From: Quillaja saponaria
Lineage: Eukaryota; Streptophyta; Magnoliopsida; Fabales; Quillajaceae
DNA: 64,000 nt
NCBI GenBank assembly: GCA_029379385.1
Contig: CM055612.1
Coordinates: forward strand, 6,510,001 to 6,574,000
Reading direction: 5' to 3'
Below the pieces are notes generated by a model. It ran no database searches and was not told the DNA's origin. It was given only the letters and a program-made list of their open reading frames with translations. A program made the position numbers and the translations under genes. Positions 26,998 to 39,783 of the stretch are shown here, piece by piece. Numbering within the stretch: the first letter of the stretch is position 1; the number at the start of each line of letters is the position of its first letter.

Positions 26998-29402
26998 CCC
27001 TTAAAGGGGCACTGACCGAAAATTAGATAACCAAATCTCCGTAATCCTGACTTCAAAATAAAGTAACAAACACGACTCTTAACTAAAGAATAAAATAAAT
27101 TTTATAAAACAGAAGTTCACTATAAAAGTTTATTTTTTGAAACAAATAACAATTTGTTAAAAATTTGGGCAGAGATTTTTTGTAATATGGAATATGTCTT
27201 AAAATACAAACACAAGTGTCTTGATCTCACACAACAACACAAAGACAAATAACTTGACTATTACATCATACAAAATTAGACACTTTACAGTTTTAGTATA
27301 ACTGCAAATTTTCATTATTGATTTCAAATATGAGATCTGGGAAAATACTTTACCGTATTCTGTCTGCAGGTCTCTAGCTTGGCGACGCCATATACTGAAC
27401 TCCTATTACTAAAAAAAATATCCACCAGAGGGATGAGTCATACGGACTCTGTGAGTGAAAAATCGTATTCAAAGGGTACTAGCATCACTCAATACATATA
27501 TATAACATATATATAGTCAATTATCATTATATGACAATGTTCATGTCTTAATTCAAATACACGTACACATTTGTAATTATCATAACTTTGCAATTTACAT
27601 GATTCATAAAATCACAAATTAATCAGAGCAAACACAACATATAAAGGAAACAAAGAGCCAACGAGTAACTAAGTCCCGCACAACAATATCACTCCCACCG
27701 AGCATTTACGCGCCCGCGCAACAAGTTAAACTCCGTATACAATCTATCTCACCAGGGCTGAGCACTTAAACTTTTAAAAACATTATCAGAATCAGAATAT
27801 CTCAAAATTTTACATCCACATATCCTAGGTTCACCCAAATCTCAGTTCCAAAAATAAAAATTATTTTTTTCAAAAAGATTTCAATTTGTTGGCCCTTATC
27901 AACCACAAGCAATTCAAACAAGCATGATTCGAATAACTCACTAAAACATTGTACTAGCACATTTATTTAAATACACGTACAATTGCATATAACAATGTAG
28001 CCCCTAAAGGTAACAATTAACCACTCACCTTTACCCGATTTAGTGTGTCACTTACACTTGAGTTCATGCGTCTTATTAAGTCTACATTAGGTCCGGAATT
28101 GAAATTCATATTTCCAAATAATATTTAGTTCATAAACATTATTGTTATAATCTTTTAAGTACTAAACTTATTTATCAACTTATATAGGTTTCTTTATGAA
28201 AGTTTTCTATTAAATCATTACTTGTCAAGTAGTAGGAATTGTACTTTATGTGATAAGGTGGATAATAGAGAGACATTTTTGATGTCTTGACAATGCATAG
28301 AGTATAATCAAACTACTAGAAAAGATAAAAAAAAAACTAGTGAATTAAAGATGTTGAAACTGTCCAAACTTGGAGTTTGAGTCATTATTCACTGTAATAG
28401 TCATATTTTTCCCTAGAAAATTCCAAATCCAGTTTCGTAAAATTTATTAAATACTAGACACATGTAGCTTTGTAACAATATATCATTTGTAATTTTTAGA
28501 TTTGTATATAAATACAGTTTATTTTTTGAAGTTACATCAAATTCTGAAAAACACAGGATTTTGACAACTCTGACATTACCTTAATTATTTGAACATAACT
28601 TTCTCTAGAAAAAAGGAAATCCAATTCCGTTTATCAGATTATTAATAGACAAGTATATCTATCTTTATTATTTAGAAACTTTTCCTAAAATTGGTCTTGA
28701 CCGACTCAATTCCTTACATTAACCAAAAACAGGGCATTGCACAAATTCCAAGTTGTCACTATCGGATTCTAAGGCTTATAAAAACTTCATACTGGGGAAT
28801 TAAATTACGAAACTTTCTAGTTTTTCTTATCAAGGTATTGAGAACATTCCATCTTCATAACTCTATTTCTAATTCAACCTTTAAAATCTTCTAAAGTCAG
28901 TTATACTAAACAGGTTCAACCAGCATCCGAAAATCATCAATTTAAATATTGCACAGTTATAAATTTCCTAATCATAATTTCCTACTTAACAACTTAATCA
29001 ATAAATCTTAATTAATTAAACTTCTCAATTCCACTTAAACATATTCGAAACATTAAACTTAAAGCATACAAGTCTTAGTTTACATACTTGAGTCTTAAAT
29101 TTCTCAATTTTAATAATTACGCATGCACTAAGGAGTCCTATAAACCTATCAATTTAGATTTACGTACCACAATTGTTAATTTAATAGTTATGTTACAATT
29201 TTTTAATCATACATAGTTGTACCTAACATGTTTTCTTGAGAATTAAGTTCTCTTAATTCCTTTTACCAAATATCCCATGATAAAATTCATTAATTCAACT
29301 TAGTTAATACTCCCAATTCTATAATAACATTAACTTAATTAAAGTTCATCTTTCTTATCTACATAACCAATGAAATCTACACAAATTAAGTCCCAATATC
29401 TG

Positions 29403-29440
<38 letters not shown>

Positions 29441-29893
29441 TACTACTAATTCAAAACAAACCAATTTTTTTAGTCAAAGCCATGACTCAAATGAATGGCC
29501 CTTATTAAATCTTACAAAGTATCTACAAGTGCAAAATCTTTCCTAATTCCTTCTTTTATTTCCAGTTATCACACTAATTAATCAAATTACATATATTGTT
29601 TCCTAATTCGAGGTGAGCCTACAGGATGGTGTTAAATTAAAATTCCAAATATACATATATATTCTTTTAGTTTAAATTACTTTATAAATTTATTATTTAC
29701 TTAACTACGACACGTCACGTATCACATCCTAATCGGTACCTTAAACTATCGGGTTATCAAAATTATCAATAAATTTATATAAAATGAAATCAAAATCAAA
29801 ATCATTCAAGTTTTTAATTTGACTGTACATATATGATTATATATATATATATATATATTACTATAATATTTATTTACTTCAAACACTTGTATT

Positions 29894-29907
29894 TATTATT
29901 ATTATTA

Positions 29908-29942
<35 letters not shown>
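29894..29942. repeat. (TTA)n trinucleotide microsatellite
   Basis: About 16 TTA/ATT units with a single TTG interruption. (TA)n tracts lie near 29408 and 29839. Confidence 0.85.
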
Positions 29943-30700
29943 TTAACTAAAATCTACACATTATTAAAATTTGAATTTATGGTATCGAGTTGTAAGGGTT
30001 ATGATAGATAGTCTAGTAGCTTAAATCATTTATACAAAAAAAAAATTGTATTATTTATTTTTTATTTTAGTTTTGTATCATTTTATGTGATAAGAAATGT
30101 ATTTTTGTTAGTTGATTAAAATAAATTAAACTCACAAAGCATGACAAACGGTAAGATACACTTGAATTTATTGGCCGAGAGATTTTTACAATGTCAATGA
30201 CTTGAGCTTAGAGGAAAACACTTCTGAAATAGAGTCTCTACAAGTGATTAGTTTAGTCATTTTATGTGGCAATCTTCAATTTCATTTGTCTTGACTAATA
30301 TCTAAAATAAAATAGAATCTATGAGTTATTTTATCGCGAGACTAGTATCTAAAATAAAAAAAATTATTCTTATATATCAAATCTATGAGTTATTTTATAT
30401 TTATATAATTACACGAGTATAACCACCAATATTTTAGTACTTGAACAAAAAAATTTAAAAAAATTGTGACCTGTATGTACCCTTTTCAATTAAATTTTCA
30501 ATCTAACATAATCCAAGTCTATGTAAAAGGTTTCCGAAGCTGACGCCAGCTTTTGTTTCTGGTTTTTTTTTTTTTTTTTTGCTGAAAAGATGGCGCCAGC
30601 TTAGTTGACTTTGTGAAGTGTATCACTAATTCACTACTATTAATTATTTAGTAATTCATAATTTCAAATTTTGTGCCAAAATTCGGAAGTTTCAATTACA

Positions 30701-30925
30701 GAATTGCAAATATGCAATATGATACATGAATGTGATAAACATGGTGATTTTTACAGAAGCTTTCAACATTTTGGGCTTAATTAGTCAAACGACAACTACC
30801 CAAAAAAAAAAAAAAACTACAATGCACTACAAGTGTACAAACCAATACATTAGCTTAACAGATTCAGCTGATTTCATGGCAGCTGCATTTGATATGAAAA
30901 GGGACAGTCTTGCAGCTAAGCCAAC
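30701..30925. repeat. Dispersed duplicated segment, copy 2
   Basis: Counterpart of 26822-26997, with an extra stretch of about 60 bases after the GATACATGAATGTG word and an A-rich tract near 30801. The minus strand keeps the peptide NAAAMKSAESVK, preceded by a possible acceptor TTGATTTAG, as if a last exon had been copied. No complete ORF. Confidence 0.5.
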
Positions 30926-30956
30926 TAAATCAATAAAACAAAAGAAAAAGAGAGAG

Positions 30957-31397
30957 AGTAAATTACTCCGATCATTCACATATTATATTAAAATTACATA
31001 ATTTTTTTTTTATATATTTTGAAATCTACACATATTTCTCATATAATTTGAAAATAAGTTATAACCTAACTCAAACTCTAACTTAACACAAAAATCAAAT
31101 CTACTCTTATTGCGTATGTAAGAAACATGCATGAATTTAACTTTATTAAATTAATTTTTAAGTAATAATTAAACTATAATGTTAAAAAATTACTTTCTAG
31201 AATTGACAATGAAAACAACCTCATATTTTTAGCAAACTATGATAATAAGGGTATTTAATTCACTTTTTCAGATTTTGAGTTAAGTTATAAGATATATATA
31301 TCTTTTAACTTTAGAGGAGGTTTATGTAAGTTTTAAAAATAGAGTGAAATGTCTATACAATAATAGTATAATTCAAGAGATGTTGAAATAATTTACT
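30957..31397. mobile_element. MITE-like element, copy 2 (AGTAAATTACT ends)
   Basis: The left end AGTAAATTACT and right end AATAATTTACT form a 10/11 inverted match over 441 bp. Internal words match copy 1 at 18735-19301: TTTGAAAATAAGTTA, CTCAAACTCTAA, and near the right end GTAAGTTTTAAAAATAGA versus GTAGGTTTTGAAAATAAA. No ORF. It lies about 770 bp upstream of the second MATE transcript. Confidence 0.65.
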
Positions 31398-32165
31398 CAA
31401 GAAAATGTAATTATTTACTAAATTTGGACCATTCTAATATAAGATGGCTGAAATGTAAGTTTTTTTAGGTATTTAAATACCTTTTGTTATTTTTAGTCAA
31501 CTTATTTATTCAATGAGTTAGTTTAGTAGTAAAAAAAATAAAAAAATTGTATTTCATCAGACCAAATAAATAAATAAACTAAATAGTTTAGGTGCATGGA
31601 AATTGACATAGACATTACCTAACTAATAATTTTATTGTTCTTCATCTCGATTTGACGAGTATGACATAATTAACGGCCCAATTAGAAAAAAAATAAACAC
31701 TGAATGACCGGATTAGGAAAACCATAATTGGTAATAAATTTTTATTTTTTACAAGAAACAATGAGATTCATTATAATATTCTATAATCTACCAACAATGC
31801 ACATTGATTCCTCATATATTAAATAAAATATCTTAATTTAACAAGAAATAATATTATACTCATGAAACCAAAAAAATATATATTATACTCTACACATGAC
31901 AAAATTTAGGAAATGTTGTAATGCTTATACCCATAGTGGTGATTATGCCTTTATTGTTATCATAATAGTGATATAAACGTGGGTGTAGGCAACTTCTTCA
32001 ATGTGTCTCCACAGCTACTCAACCATTTTACAGTCTTACGTGATTTAGTAGCTTTGCTCAATCCAGAAGCTGCCACATACGTACAAAATTGTGTAACAAC
32101 CATTTTAAACAAGTAAACATATTACTTTAACCAGTTCTCTGTCTAACTCTCCCTAGCTCACTGCA

Positions 32166-35100
32166 ATGGGGATTACCATCATCAAGTCAGATGAAGATGG
32201 AAATCTCAACGAGCCTCTCGTACAAGAATCATCGCCAAAAGATGGGGCTATTGTTATTCCAAATCAAAACGATAACCAGAAAAACAAAGAACTCTCAACA
32301 CGTGTCTGGATTGAATCAAAGAAATTATGGGTTATTGTGGGTCCAGCTATCTTCAGCCGTGTTGCTTCATACACCATGAATGTCATTACCCAAGCTTTCG
32401 CTGGTCATCTTGGTGATGTTGAACTTGCTGCCATTTCTATTGCTAACACTGTCATCGTCGGCTTCAATTTTGGTCTCCTTGTAATTTCTACAAACACATT
32501 GTTTTTTTGTTTTTTAACCAGATGGGTATGTCTTTTTGTCTTCTCGTTTTCCTCTGTTATGTTTTAACTTTTTGTGTGTTATGAGTATCAGTTAGGGATG
32601 GCAAGTGCATTGGAGACTCTATGTGGTCAGGCTTTTGGGGCAAAGAGATATCACATGTTGGGCATCTACATGCAAAGGTCATGGATTGTGTTATTCCTCT
32701 GTTGTTTCTTGTTATTGCCCTTTTATGTTTTCGCCACTCCAATTCTCAAACTTTTGGGACAGCCGGATGAGGTAGCAGAGGTTTCTGGGGTTGTCGCTGT
32801 ATGGCTTATACCATTACACTTCAGCTTTGCATTTCAGTTTCCTTTGCAAAGGTTCTTGCAGTCCCAGCTCAAAGCCTCCGTCATTGCCTGGGTTGCTTTT
32901 CTGGGTTTACTTATTAATGTGCTAACAAGCTGGCTCTTCGTGTATGTATGGGATTATGGGGTTGTGGGGGCTGCAGTTGCTTTGGATATCTCTTGGTGGG
33001 TTTTGGTATTTGGGTTGTATGGTTATACTGTCTGTGGTGGCTGTCCTTTGACTTGGACTGGTTTCTCTATGGAAGCCTTTTCTGGCCTCTGGGAGTTTCT
33101 CAAACTTTCTGCTGCTTCTGGGGTCATGCTCTGGTATGCTATTTTTGTCTTCATTAATTTGTTAGAATAGTAACCTTTTTTGTTTTTGTTTTTTTTATCA
33201 GCGCATGCTATGCTTCATTTGATTCAATTGGCTATGTGTAGCTTGGAGAACTGGTACTACAGGATACTGATATTAATGACTGGGCATCTGAAGAATGCTA
33301 CTATTGCTGTGGATGCTTTGTCAATATGGTACCAATTTTTTTGTTTCTTCTGCTTCATCATTTTGATAATTCAATCTAATCAAGGATATCTGTTAAAAAA
33401 TATATCTCTTGGATGAGTAATTAATTAGTCTACGATTTAACTATTTCTGCTTGCATTGATTTTATCTTGCAGTATGACTCTCAATGGATGGGAGCTCATG
33501 ATTCCTCTGGCTTTCTTTGCTGGTACCGGGTACGATTTCTAAACAATTTTTCCTTTTTTCATTCTTTCATGAGCTACCTAACTTTCACCACACGAACTAA
33601 ATTCCAAGAATGGGTAAACATAAATGTTAGAAACGACGCTACGATATTCTGAAAGTTCAGGGGAATGAATGTGATCAAAACCAATCATGGAAACAAAAAC
33701 AATCTCATATTGTAATTGTTAATTTCCACAAATACTGCTAATCTTTACTTTTCTAGGAACTCGGATGTGACTAAGACAACCATTATCTGTTCTTTAAACT
33801 GGTTTGGGCAACCAAAATTGACTATTAAAAAATTGGCCAAAACTGTAACTCCAAATAAAACAAATAGTATGCAGACCATTTATGATCTCCACTTCTTTTC
33901 CTCTTTTTGACGTTGACATTTATATAAAATGTTGAGCTATGTCTTGGTGTTGTAATTATCCATTAAGTCCTTCTTTTAAAGCCAAACTAGATAGTAACAT
34001 TTTTTTGACTAATTTCTATGAATGAATTAAGATGAGCCAGTTGATCGTCATGCTCCTAATGCTGAATACTACTCACAATACTTTGAGGTGTTCCACTCTC
34101 AGTAGAAGACTCTGTTGTAGACAGCAGTATCCTGTAATTCATTTTTAAAATCTCCAATTTTATGCTTCCTGTCTGTCTGGCTGCTTAATTTTGATGCAAA
34201 TCTGCTTTAGGTAGTGCGTGGAGTGTTGTTAAGATGCTTGTTTCTTGTATTGAAATTCTAAATGCAAAAGCATAGAATTTTTCTTCCTCCATGGTCATGT
34301 AATGAGGCCTTGGCTACTTTCACTGATTTGTAATGTTAGGTGTATAAAAATTTAGTTCTACAAAAATATTTTACCATCTAATTAGGACCCCAATCTCTGG
34401 CTGACCCTGAAGACATATTGATGCAATTGGACCACCTCTGCGGCCCTGCCCTATGAGATATAACCAAATTGGTCAGTGGGTTGTAGGTCAACCAGCAATT
34501 CATCCAGTACCAAACCCTTCCTCAGAAAATTACAAATTATTACTACCCTACTGGAAATTATAGATGTAAAAGTTTATATCTTGGTCTAATCCTTGCTTTT
34601 GTCTAAAAGTGAGGACTTGAACATGGATAGTGGGCAAGTTTTTAGTTACCTGATTCCCTGTTGTATAAAAGATATTGCAAGCTTCACGGCTTGTAAGCAT
34701 CTGACTTCAAATGGGGACATCCCACTTTATAGTGGAAGTTGCTGCCCGTCTACCTTTTGAAAGACAGAAGTGAAAAAGTATATCTACTTCAAGTTCTCTG
34801 CTTCATAAATTACTATTTCAGAAAAAATTACTGCTGTTTGTCTGGAAATGGTTCTGTAAATCTTTGTTTAGGTCATGTATGGGAAATTGAATGGTATATA
34901 TTGTGCTATATATTATCCTCAAGAAATTTATCTATGAAATTTACAGGGTAAGAGTGGCCAATGAACTTGGAGCTGGAAATGGTAAAGCAGCAAAATTTGC
35001 AACCATAGTATCGGTGGGACAGTCAACAGTGATAGGTTTCATATTCTGTGTACTAATAGTGGCACTCCATAACAAGTTCGCATTCATATTCAGTTCTAGC

Positions 35101-36370
35101 TCTGATGTTCTTCAAGCTGTTGATAACATGGCAGTCCTCTTAGCCATCACAATTCTCCTCAACAGTGTTCAACCTGTTTTATCAGGTCAATATCTACTTC
35201 ATCTAGCTCTAAAAAACATTACCAAAACAAAAAATATAAGAGATGCATTTGAACCAATAAACTTTGTTCAGATTCCTTCAGTTCTAAGGCTATATTTGAA
35301 CATTTAAATATAAATTATTAACAAAATAATAAGAGAAAGAGAAAAGTGAATGTCTGAAATATGACAATCTCTAGAATATGTTTAACTTTTAGCAAAGGCA
35401 TTTCCTTTATTATGACAGGGGTGGCTGTTGGGTCAGGATGGCAAGCATCAGTTGCATTTATAAATCTTGGATGCTATTACATCATTGGGCTCCCACTTGG
35501 ATTTCTAATGGGATGGGTCTTCAACTTGGGTGTAATGGTATGTCTGGCTTTTCCATCTTTTCAAAATGATTAATACTCTATTAAATGTTTACTTTCCCAA
35601 CGGCTTGGTGGAAACTGGTATCCTGACCAAATTGACCGTTGGCGAAAAGAGCATTTAGGAAGACAAAAAAAAAACCAAAATACTTGGATAGAAATAATGA
35701 GAAAATACTTGAGTAAAAGAAAACTTAAGAAACTAATTAGTATTATGAAGATTTATGTAGCGGATCTCAAAATATTTGAATTCGTTAAAACTTGATGTAT
35801 ATATGCTAGCCTGGTGTCCTACCCAAAAGAAACATACCTTGTTAATATAAACTTTTAGATAGTTGTTTTTCCCATTCACATCTTCTTGGAAGTTTGCATA
35901 GGCCATTATACTACAGATTAAGTTACAGAATTGCATATGAGGAATAATTATAGGAGTGACATTGCAGGGTATCTGGGGTGGAATGATTTTTGGTGGTACA
36001 GCAATTCAAACGGTGATATTGGCTATTATAACTACAAGATGCGATTGGGAAAATGAGGTATAACTTTTCATCTATTTGAATTCTCTTATGTGTCACAAGA
36101 GGATCGGTGTGAAAGAGAGAAACAACCGATGCTTTCTCTTTTTTTTTTTTTTTTTTTTTCTCTTCCACACAGAACCTTATGTGCACACGAGGGAATCTGA
36201 ATCTAATTAACTTTTTTCACATAAAAAAACTTCCTATGGCCATGTTTAACTTGTAAGACTGTAAACTGATATTCTTCGCTTTCATGCAACTGCAGGCAGA
36301 GAATGCCAGCGCTCGTGTAAAGAAGTGGTCAGGCCCGAACAAGGATGATCTATCAGAGCCCCTACATTAA
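32166..36370 (+). CDS. MATE efflux transporter, DTX27-like (copy 2)
   Basis: Same transporter family as the gene at 22301. Eight exons: 32166-32480, 32592-33133, 33242-33328, 33473-33529, 34947-35185, 35419-35537, 35968-36057, 36296-36370; 1524 nt, 507 aa. Exons 2-6 have exactly the same lengths (542, 87, 57, 239, 119) as in copy 1, which proves shared ancestry of structure. Signatures: [91 protein letters not shown]. From memory it is closer to Arabidopsis DTX27 than copy 1 is: it keeps [12 protein letters not shown] and CLENWYYRI where copy 1 has CGQSWTGFS-like and SLENIYYRV forms. The tail ([14 protein letters not shown]) is short. A long fourth intron (1417 bp) is shared with copy 1. Intact. 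Confidence 0.94.
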
Positions 36371-36785
36371 CTTCAAGATGCCTCTGCTTCGTAGACCATT
36401 TGAAGCCCATTAATTAATTCTTTGCTTATCTTTTTTGTCTGAATTCTTAGCTGAAAGACTTTTCCAATTGTATCCTAGCCTTCTAGGGAAGAAATCAAAT
36501 CATTGCTTTTGCATTCTTATCCATTACTACAATCCATTACCAGAAGGACTTAAAATCAGAACCACAAACAAGAAGTTGATCTAGTTGCTCAAATCTAATG
36601 GTCTTGAATCTCTTGATGTTCAAAGAAAAACCTGTAATATGGATTATGTAAAAGTAATTGATGAATGTGAAATACAAACCTATCGTACGTGATTTTACAA
36701 AAAAAACATCACAAAAATATTAATATCGTTTCTCAAATAAAATTAATAGAAAAGCAAGAGGGAGCTGGCCAGCCTAAGTTTAAGT

Positions 36786-37859
36786 TTATCCTACAGTTGA
36801 AGTTAAAGAAAACAGGTCCCGGCCAAACCATCCAACACCATATGGAACCGGAAGCAACTGTCCTTCCGGTTCAAGAAATGGATTCCCAAACCGAGTCGAC
36901 TCTCTTGACTCGTCTCTTTTACCCATCGTCAGCAACAATCTCTTCCCCTCTTTGTCCTCCTTCATCATCACCACCTTTCTCTTCGTCTGGTTCATCAAAT
37001 CCCAAAACCCATAATTTCTTTTTCGATTCACCAACAACAATACCAACCCCTCCTTGCACTCCTCCAATCTCTTCAAATTACTGTGCAACTGAGTCAACTC
37101 GCCCAAAACCATATTCTCAATTCTATCTCCGAGTTCTGCAACCCGTTGAAAAATTTCAGATTGAACCCACCTATAATCTTCAGCTACCAATCTCACTACC
37201 TCAAACACTAACCCAATTCTCTGAAGGTATAACGAATCGGGTACCCGAGAAATTTGCTCCACATATCCCACAAGACCATCAATTTCACACAACAAATCAA
37301 AATTCGAAAGCACCAAAATCTTTTCTTCTTTAACTTTCTTGCTACAACCGAACGAAGATGAACGTATGTAATAATTCAAAACCCTCGAAACAGTCAAACT
37401 CTGCTCCAAAATAGCTGCATACCATCGAACCCAAGACGACAATTCCCACATCTCGGAGTCACAATTGTCACGGAAGGTTGATAAATTCAGGAAATTATGT
37501 CCGCCATGAGAAGGGTAATATGAGAGCTGGTCTCTGAGAATGAAGGATCCCCTGTTAATTATGTTGTGTATTGTGAAAAGACATTTCAGGGCAACAGTGG
37601 CGCTATGAGTTTGGTGGAGTCGCTCCATTATGGCATTTATACAAGCACATGCTATAAGATGTGAGCCATGGCCGAGTGAGAGGACAGCAGCGATTCGAGA
37701 TTCCGATGGAGGATTTGAGAGGTTGTGGGTGGTGGCACGAAGGATTGGGAGATGAACAGAGGAGACATGGCGTTTGATTGAAAGAGTTGCTATGATCAAG
37801 GAGGCTTTGTCTTTGAAAATGTGTATGAGATTTCTTAGCTGCTTTGAATGGGCGGCCAT
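36786..37859 (-). CDS. ANTH-domain clathrin assembly protein (CALM/AP180 family, At4g40080-like)
   Basis: Endocytic adaptor with an N-terminal ANTH domain that binds phosphoinositides at the plasma membrane and helps assemble clathrin coats. Single exon, 357 aa, starting MAAHSKQLRNLIHIFKDKAS. The ANTH domain covers roughly residues 5-260: the first helices with KDKASLIIATLS, the central ATVALKCLFTIHNII helix (the usual ALK.L...H), then WVRWYAAILEQ. The C-terminal third is basic and includes GNPFLEP, an NPF motif of the kind that binds EH domains. Lack of introns and short length match the small plant subgroup represented by At4g40080, from memory. The stop lies 415 bp from the convergent stop of the second MATE gene. 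No disruption. The long plus-strand ORF over the same DNA is a composition shadow. Confidence 0.9.
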   Translation of the reverse strand: MAAHSKQLRNLIHIFKDKASLIIATLSIKRHVSSVHLPILRATTHNLSNPPSESRIAAVLSLGHGSHLIACACINAIMERLHQTHSATVALKCLFTIHNIINRGSFILRDQLSYYPSHGGHNFLNLSTFRDNCDSEMWELSSWVRWYAAILEQSLTVSRVLNYYIRSSSFGCSKKVKEEKILVLSNFDLLCEIDGLVGYVEQISRVPDSLYLQRIGLVFEVVRLVAEDYRWVQSEIFQRVAELGDRIENMVLGELTQLHSNLKRLEECKEGLVLLLVNRKRNYGFWDLMNQTKRKVVMMKEDKEGKRLLLTMGKRDESRESTRFGNPFLEPEGQLLPVPYGVGWFGRDLFSLTSTVG

Positions 37860-37944
37860 TGCAATTGGCAGCGTAAGTGATGGACCTAATCAAGAATCCA
37901 ACGAAGGAGGAGGAGATAGTGGCACTTATATTGAATGAAGTCAT

Positions 37945-39783
37945 GGATTTCAGTGTTTGAGTGTTTACACAAATTTTAGACTTTTTTCTTTTTCCCCATG
38001 AAATTCCTTAATTTTAGATATGTTCAACCTTCAAATTTTACAGCTTACAAATTTGAAACTTTTTTTTTTCTCATGAAATTCCTTAATCTTAGGTATTTAC
38101 AAATATATAATAGAAAAATAATATTTGCAAAAAATTACCTTTAGTTAAAGATTTATTTATTGTTTTAGTTCTTGAAAATTACATTATTTGTTGTGGTTTT
38201 CAAGAAATCAATTTTCTAATCAGGTCTTCTAATATTCAATTTTTTCTATTTTGATCCTCCTCAAATTAATTTATTTTAATTGAGTAATTAATCAAAGTTA
38301 GAATTATTAAATTGAGATGGAATTTAACGAAATTAGCTAATATATTTTTTAGGAGATGATGAAAAAATAAATATTAATGTATAAAAGAAAAATCACTTGA
38401 ATATTGACTTAATCATTTGACAAATTTGTTTTCTTAACTTTAAATATTACATCCAATTTTGTTTTCAACAACAAAATTTGTCATAGATCATAAAATTATC
38501 TTCATATATTCTTAACCAAATCAACTAAATATGTTGTATCCATCTAAATTTAATAGTTTTGGATTAATTAATAATTCAATTTTAAAAAAATTAAACCACG
38601 TACAATTGATCCTAAATGACCTAATTAAAAAAAATAATGTAATCATCATAAATCAAAACAATAAGTAAGCCTTAGTTAAATTACCCATATTGGCCCAATC
38701 TAAAAATCATTCACATATTGATAACTATCACACAAATTTTATGGGAATTGTTGGGTCCTATTCCTTTTGCTATTGATTAATGGAAAAGTCCAAAGCTTTG
38801 GCTACACGAGGTTTAACTTTTATTTGTTTATTATTAGAAGTATTTTTATAATTTTTGAGCGTGAATCTAATCTCGTTCAGAATTACTGTTAATCCTCTCA
38901 ACAAATATATTGTTGTAAACTCGAACAATTGATATTGCAGAGGCTCCTTAACTATTGAACTCAAACTTGCCTTACTACTTAAACTATAACTTATAAATAA
39001 CTTTTATTTTTCAAATTTCACCATATTCAATCTTACCTATCTCAATAAAATCTCCAACTTGCAATATATATAAGGAATTATGTATTTTATGAAGGTTTTT
39101 AAGTAAAAGTTTAGTTGTATAATTTTGGTGCACCTTTTGCTATCATATGTTGATGTTAATTTTGTTTCTTGTGCTTGACTTTTTTGAGATCTAGTACAAC
39201 TAATTTATTAAAACTGGTTCAAGAATTGACACTAGAAGAAGAGACAATGACTTTGCATAAATATATTACATACACAGTGGACAAGTTTTTCCTTAACTTC
39301 ACTTTCTCAAGAAAGAAACCAGATGTTTTCATATTTCATTATCAAATTGTCAGTCCGTTAATTATTTTTTATGAATCTAATTAACTTAGTACAATGCTGA
39401 TATTGCAGGGGAAAAACTGGGTATAAAATTGAGTTATGTACTTAATTCAGTAGGGTTAATTTTTTATAAAGCCTCTGCTGGCACAAAAAAAAAAAATATT
39501 ATTTTCTATGTTAGACATATGCAAAGAAAAAATAAAATCTATATAAAATATCACATGTGCATGACACGGGTCATTTGAAAAAGAATAATATCACAACAAT
39601 ATCAATATATATATATATATATATTTTTATATATTAGAAATGTTCGAGAAAATAGAAAATAGGTATCTAGAATTAAGGTCTGAATAATATATTATTAAAG
39701 TTTACCATAGAACATACGAACCTCACATTTCTCATAATTTAATGAGATATCATGTGTGTTCTGTACTAGCTAGCTAGCTATAA
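37945..39783. other. Intergenic, AT-rich
   Basis: No supported gene. It includes the inverted-repeat element at 38162-38659 and an (AT)n tract near 39606-39623. Confidence 0.6.
38162..38659. mobile_element. MITE-like inverted-repeat element, about 500 bp
   Basis: The left arm (GTTTTAG...AAAATTACATTATTT, CTAATCAGGTC, TTGATCCTCCTC, GAATTATTAAATTGAGATGG) has inverted counterparts at the right end (reverse complement GTTTTGATTT...GATTACATTATTT, TTAATTAGGTC, TAGGATCAATTG, AACTATTAAATTTAGATGG). Arms are about 150 bp with roughly 70% match by eye. No coding capacity. Target duplication not resolved. Confidence 0.55.

Larger units (their letters stand above)
25805..32165. other. 6.4-kb intergenic region between the two MATE genes
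   Basis: No supported gene. Contents: a duplicated segment at 26822-26997 and 30701-30925; a region at about 27000-28900 with less regular AT content, including GAGCATTTACGCGCCCGCGC near 27699, that may be decayed LTR retroelement; (TA)n tracts at about 29408-29437 and 29839-29858; a (TTA)n tract at about 29894-29942; and the inverted-repeat element at 30957-31397. The stretch at 26581-26700 (VASTADM, then a possible GT donor at 26605) reads a little like an exon but matches nothing I know. Confidence 0.5.

Noticed and set aside
36689..37333. 214-codon plus-strand ORF
   Set aside because: It lies antisense to the intact ANTH-domain gene, is rich in Ser/Pro/Thr as expected from reversed coding composition, and has no recognisable domain.
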